This document shows positions 41,828 to 43,464 of a stretch of 43,464 bases of DNA, piece after piece. Source of the stretch: Clostridia bacterium (lineage in GTDB: Bacteria > Bacillota > Clostridia > Christensenellales > CAG-138); NCBI GenBank assembly GCA_017523925.1, contig JAFWVQ010000050.1:1-43464 (forward strand), given 5' to 3'. Made by a program: the position numbers and the translations under genes. Position 1 is the stretch's first letter, and every line of letters begins with the position of its first letter. Under the pieces are notes generated by a model, which had not been told where the DNA came from, did no database searches, and saw nothing but the letters and a program-made list of their open reading frames with translations.

Positions 41828-41872
41828 AAGAAAACGGACTTGATACCGAACGGATCGGGAGCGAAAAGGCAT

Positions 41873-42766
41873 ATGACGCACGATGAATTTTGCGCGCTGG
41901 CGAAAGAATACGGCTTTGAGCGGGTCTTCTTCCTTGCGCCCGAAAGGTTCGAGCTTGCCGAAAACCCGCATCATCTTGTGACCGACGTGTGCGCAGAATT
42001 TCCTTTTGCTTCAAGCATAGCCGCGCTCGTTTTTCCCTATGCGCCCTTCCCCGATGGCGAGCGCATTCCCCCATACTATCTTGCATCGAACGCCGCCTAT
42101 CACGGCATGAAGGCGCTCATCAAGCGTTTGAATGAGCTTGGAATACGCGCCGAAAATGCCGATATACCGATAAGACCCGCGCTGCTTCGCGCGAATATCG
42201 GCGCGGTTCTGCGCACGGGCTTTCTTTCGATCGCACCGTTCGGAACGCGGATAGTGCTGATGAGCATCGCGGTCTCGGAGCTTGGGCCGCTTGGGTACGA
42301 GCTGACGGAGAAAACCTTCTGCTCCGGCTGCCGCAGATGCATCGACGCCTGCCCCGCCGGCGCAATAAGCGAGAGCGGCGTGGATTATGCCGTTTGCCAC
42401 CGCTCACAGATGGAGACGGCGGCGCACCCGGACGCTATACGCGACTGCCAGAGCACCTATATCGGCTGCGAGGTATGCCAGCGCTGCTGCACGATGAACG
42501 CGGCGCTTGAAAAGGCGGAGCCCTCGAGCGAAGTGCTCGCGGCCTTCGACACCGAGAGGCTGATACGCGGCGACGCTTCCGCCGCAAGAGCGCTCGTTGG
42601 CAAAAACATGACCTCAAACGGCAAGCTCACCGCCGAGGCGATCGCTTTTGCTGCGCGCGACGGGCTTTTTTCCGAGCTGATCGCGGAGCAGGCCGCTTCT
42701 CCTTTTGAGGCGGTGCGCGACGCCGTACGCTACGCCAAGAAGCTTTCCCGGGATGACGGCGCATGA
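41873..42766 (+). CDS. QueG-like double 4Fe-4S protein of unknown function
   Basis: 297 residues. The C-terminal half carries a double-cluster domain: CSGCRRCIDACP (Cys150/153/156/160) and CEVCQRCC further on, as in epoxyqueuosine reductase QueG and reductive dehalogenases. The N-terminal half (ALVFPYAPFPDGE, then RPALLRANIGAVLRTGFLSI) resembles the QueG cobalamin-side domain but is shorter; QueG is usually about 310-380 residues. It may therefore be a paralogue and not the queuosine enzyme. The start is ATG at 41873 with AAAAGG upstream; a TTG at 41840 is possible. It follows the gltX terminator, with no other queuosine gene nearby. Confidence 0.8.
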   Translation: MTHDEFCALAKEYGFERVFFLAPERFELAENPHHLVTDVCAEFPFASSIAALVFPYAPFPDGERIPPYYLASNAAYHGMKALIKRLNELGIRAENADIPIRPALLRANIGAVLRTGFLSIAPFGTRIVLMSIAVSELGPLGYELTEKTFCSGCRRCIDACPAGAISESGVDYAVCHRSQMETAAHPDAIRDCQSTYIGCEVCQRCCTMNAALEKAEPSSEVLAAFDTERLIRGDASAARALVGKNMTSNGKLTAEAIAFAARDGLFSELIAEQAASPFEAVRDAVRYAKKLSRDDGA

Positions 42767-42822
42767 GATCTGTACGATCCGCACCGTTAAAAAATATACT
42801 TTGTTAAACTCGGCATACGGGG

Positions 42823-42851
42823 TTGCTTTTTGAGATCATGAGTAGTATAAT
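42823..42851 (+). promoter_or_regulatory. Promoter of tRNA-Asn
   Basis: TTGCTT (42823-42828), 17-base spacer, TATAAT (42846-42851). Confidence 0.75.
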
Positions 42852-42881
42852 GTAATGCGTTCCGAGGAACGAAACGAATAT

Positions 42882-42957
42882 TCCTCCTTAGCTCAGTCGG
42901 TAGAGCATGCGGCTGTTAACCGCAGTGTCGTTGGTTCGAGTCCAACAGGGGGAGCCA
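42882..42957 (+). tRNA. tRNA-Asn(GTT)
   Basis: The acceptor TCCTCCT (42882-42888) pairs with AGGGGGA (42947-42953) with one T-G wobble, then G and an encoded CCA. The anticodon stem TGCGG/CCGCA encloses CTGTTAA with anticodon GTT at 42915-42917. The T-arm is TTGG-TTCGAGT-CCAA. Confidence 0.97.
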
Positions 42958-42960
42958 CCT

Positions 42961-43003
42961 AAGAAACCTCTTTTGTCTACCAAGATAAAAGGGGTTTTTC
43001 TTC
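42961..43003 (+). terminator. Terminator after tRNA-Asn
   Basis: AAGAAACC...CTTTT and AAAAGGGGTTTTTCTT pair with few mismatches around a loop (about 42961-43003), ending in a T-run. Confidence 0.7.
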
Positions 43004-43041
43004 GCTTTTTGGACGAAAATCAGGCAAAACAAGCGAAAAAA

Positions 43042-43084
43042 GGCTCCGGAGCGGAAGATCGGCCGCGCCGGAGCCCCATTTTTT
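43042..43084. terminator. Second terminator-like hairpin in the 43004-43229 gap
   Basis: GGCTCCGG (43042-43049) pairs with CCGGAGCC (43068-43075), followed by CCATTTTTT; an A-run precedes it, so it may act both ways. No gene is seen in this gap; its other contents are the palindrome and tRNA fragment listed next. Confidence 0.6.
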
Positions 43085-43130
43085 GTTTTCAGAGGCTTCC
43101 CAAGCCCGAAAACGCTGGTGTACTTTTTGC

Positions 43131-43187
43131 GTTTCTTTGCTCTGCAAAGAAACTGAAAAAGTGTCCGTACTGTTGGACTCGAACCAA
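43131..43187. repeat. Palindrome plus inverted tRNA T-arm fragment
   Basis: GTTTCTTTGC-TCT-GCAAAGAAAC (43131-43153) is a perfect 10-bp palindrome extended by CTTTTT/AAAAAG outside two mismatches. CTGTTGGACTCGAACCAA (43170-43187) is the exact reverse complement of 18 bases of the tRNA-Asn T-arm (42931-42948). Confidence 0.75.
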
Positions 43188-43229
43188 TTTCAGACCGGCT
43201 TCCCTCAATCATGCAAGCACTGTTTTACC

Positions 43230-43259
43230 TTGCGGTAATACAAGCAATCATGATATAAT
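43230..43259 (+). promoter_or_regulatory. Promoter of the last lipoprotein gene
   Basis: TTGCGG (43230-43235), 18-base spacer, extended -10 TGATATAAT (43251-43259). Confidence 0.65.
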
Positions 43260-43287
43260 GATCCCGCCATTATAAACGGAGGTTAGT

Positions 43288-43464
43288 ATGAAAAGGATTT
43301 TCAGCATAATGACGGCACTGCTTCTTGCATGCGCAATGCTTTGGGGCTGCGCTCCGAAGAACGATACCAAAGGCGCCGCCGAGTCGATGGCGGACGAGTA
43401 TGCTTTCAATACCGAAAACCAGGCGTACTGGCGTGAAAGGCTTCAGTACTACCGCAAGGATGAC
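43288..43464 (+). CDS. Lipoprotein, partial (right edge)
   Basis: The first 59 residues only. The signal peptide MKRIFSIMTALLLACAMLWG ends in lipobox MLWGC, so the product is exported and lipid-anchored. ACGGAGG precedes the ATG at 43288 at good spacing. The visible mature part (SMADEYAFNTENQAYWRERL) is polar and helical and matches no family I recognise. It could be a substrate-binding protein or a small envelope lipoprotein; the remainder lies outside the window. Confidence 0.85.
   Translation, partial: MKRIFSIMTALLLACAMLWGCAPKNDTKGAAESMADEYAFNTENQAYWRERLQYYRKDD

Noticed and set aside
40205..41974. A 589-codon minus-strand frame
   Set aside because: It is antisense to gltX and has no ribosome site or recognisable domain.

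Overview
The window looks like chromosome from a mid-to-high-GC anaerobic member of the Clostridia (Bacillota), probably an uncultured gut lineage. The evidence is indirect: strong AGGAGG ribosome sites, AT-rich consensus sigma-A promoters in an otherwise GC-rich sequence, Gram-positive-style lipoproteins, the clostridial gene orders prmA-rsmE-mtaB-hinT and (radical SAM)-(DUF2344)-rng, paired CotF-like spore-coat proteins, and a dockerin-bearing secreted protease. I cannot name the species.

Layout. 1-6925 (minus): an oligopeptide ABC transporter operon, oppA-oppB-oppC-oppD, cut by the left edge; three of its four proteins have unusual architecture. 7056-9462 (minus): rho with a Q/Y/G-rich disordered insert and a leader holding a two-codon reading frame. 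9621-11610 (plus): a secreted zinc metalloprotease with a C-terminal dockerin, preceded by two mutually exclusive leader hairpins. 11654-11732: a short regular repeat array. 11768-16821 (minus): a YdcF/DUF218 membrane protein and the RNase G / DUF2344 / radical SAM operon. 16807-17935 (minus): remains of an Rhs polymorphic-toxin locus. 18059-20507 (plus): mscL with a zinc ribbon, icd, and a SEC-C protein. 20553-25032 (plus): lipoate ligase, lon, and two coat-like proteins.

25180-29713: a Crp/Fnr-type regulator faces a minus-strand sulfur/redox cluster: rhodanese lipoprotein, thioredoxin, rhodanese, CoA-disulfide-reductase-rhodanese fusion, ferredoxin and an Fe-S membrane protein. 29782-31200: an ArsB/SLC13-like permease. 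31213-34589 (minus): prmA-rsmE-mtaB-hinT. 34674-36196 (minus): a polytopic membrane protein, apparently leaderless. 36255-36433: tRNA-Ser(GGA). 36486-39180: a MerR regulator divergent from a hydrolase / cyclophilin-like lipoprotein / flavodoxin operon. 39443-42766 (plus): an unrecognised protein, gltX and a QueG-like Fe-S protein. 42823-43003: tRNA-Asn(GTT). 43230-43464: the start of another lipoprotein.

The observation I rate most highly is the opp operon. The OppA-type binding protein appears circularly permuted, OppB carries a roughly 275-residue first external loop, and OppD carries a roughly 310-residue, largely coiled-coil insertion between Walker A and the Q-loop. All three changes lie in one operon, which suggests a remodelled peptide importer. 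No CRISPR array, insertion sequence or prophage was seen.
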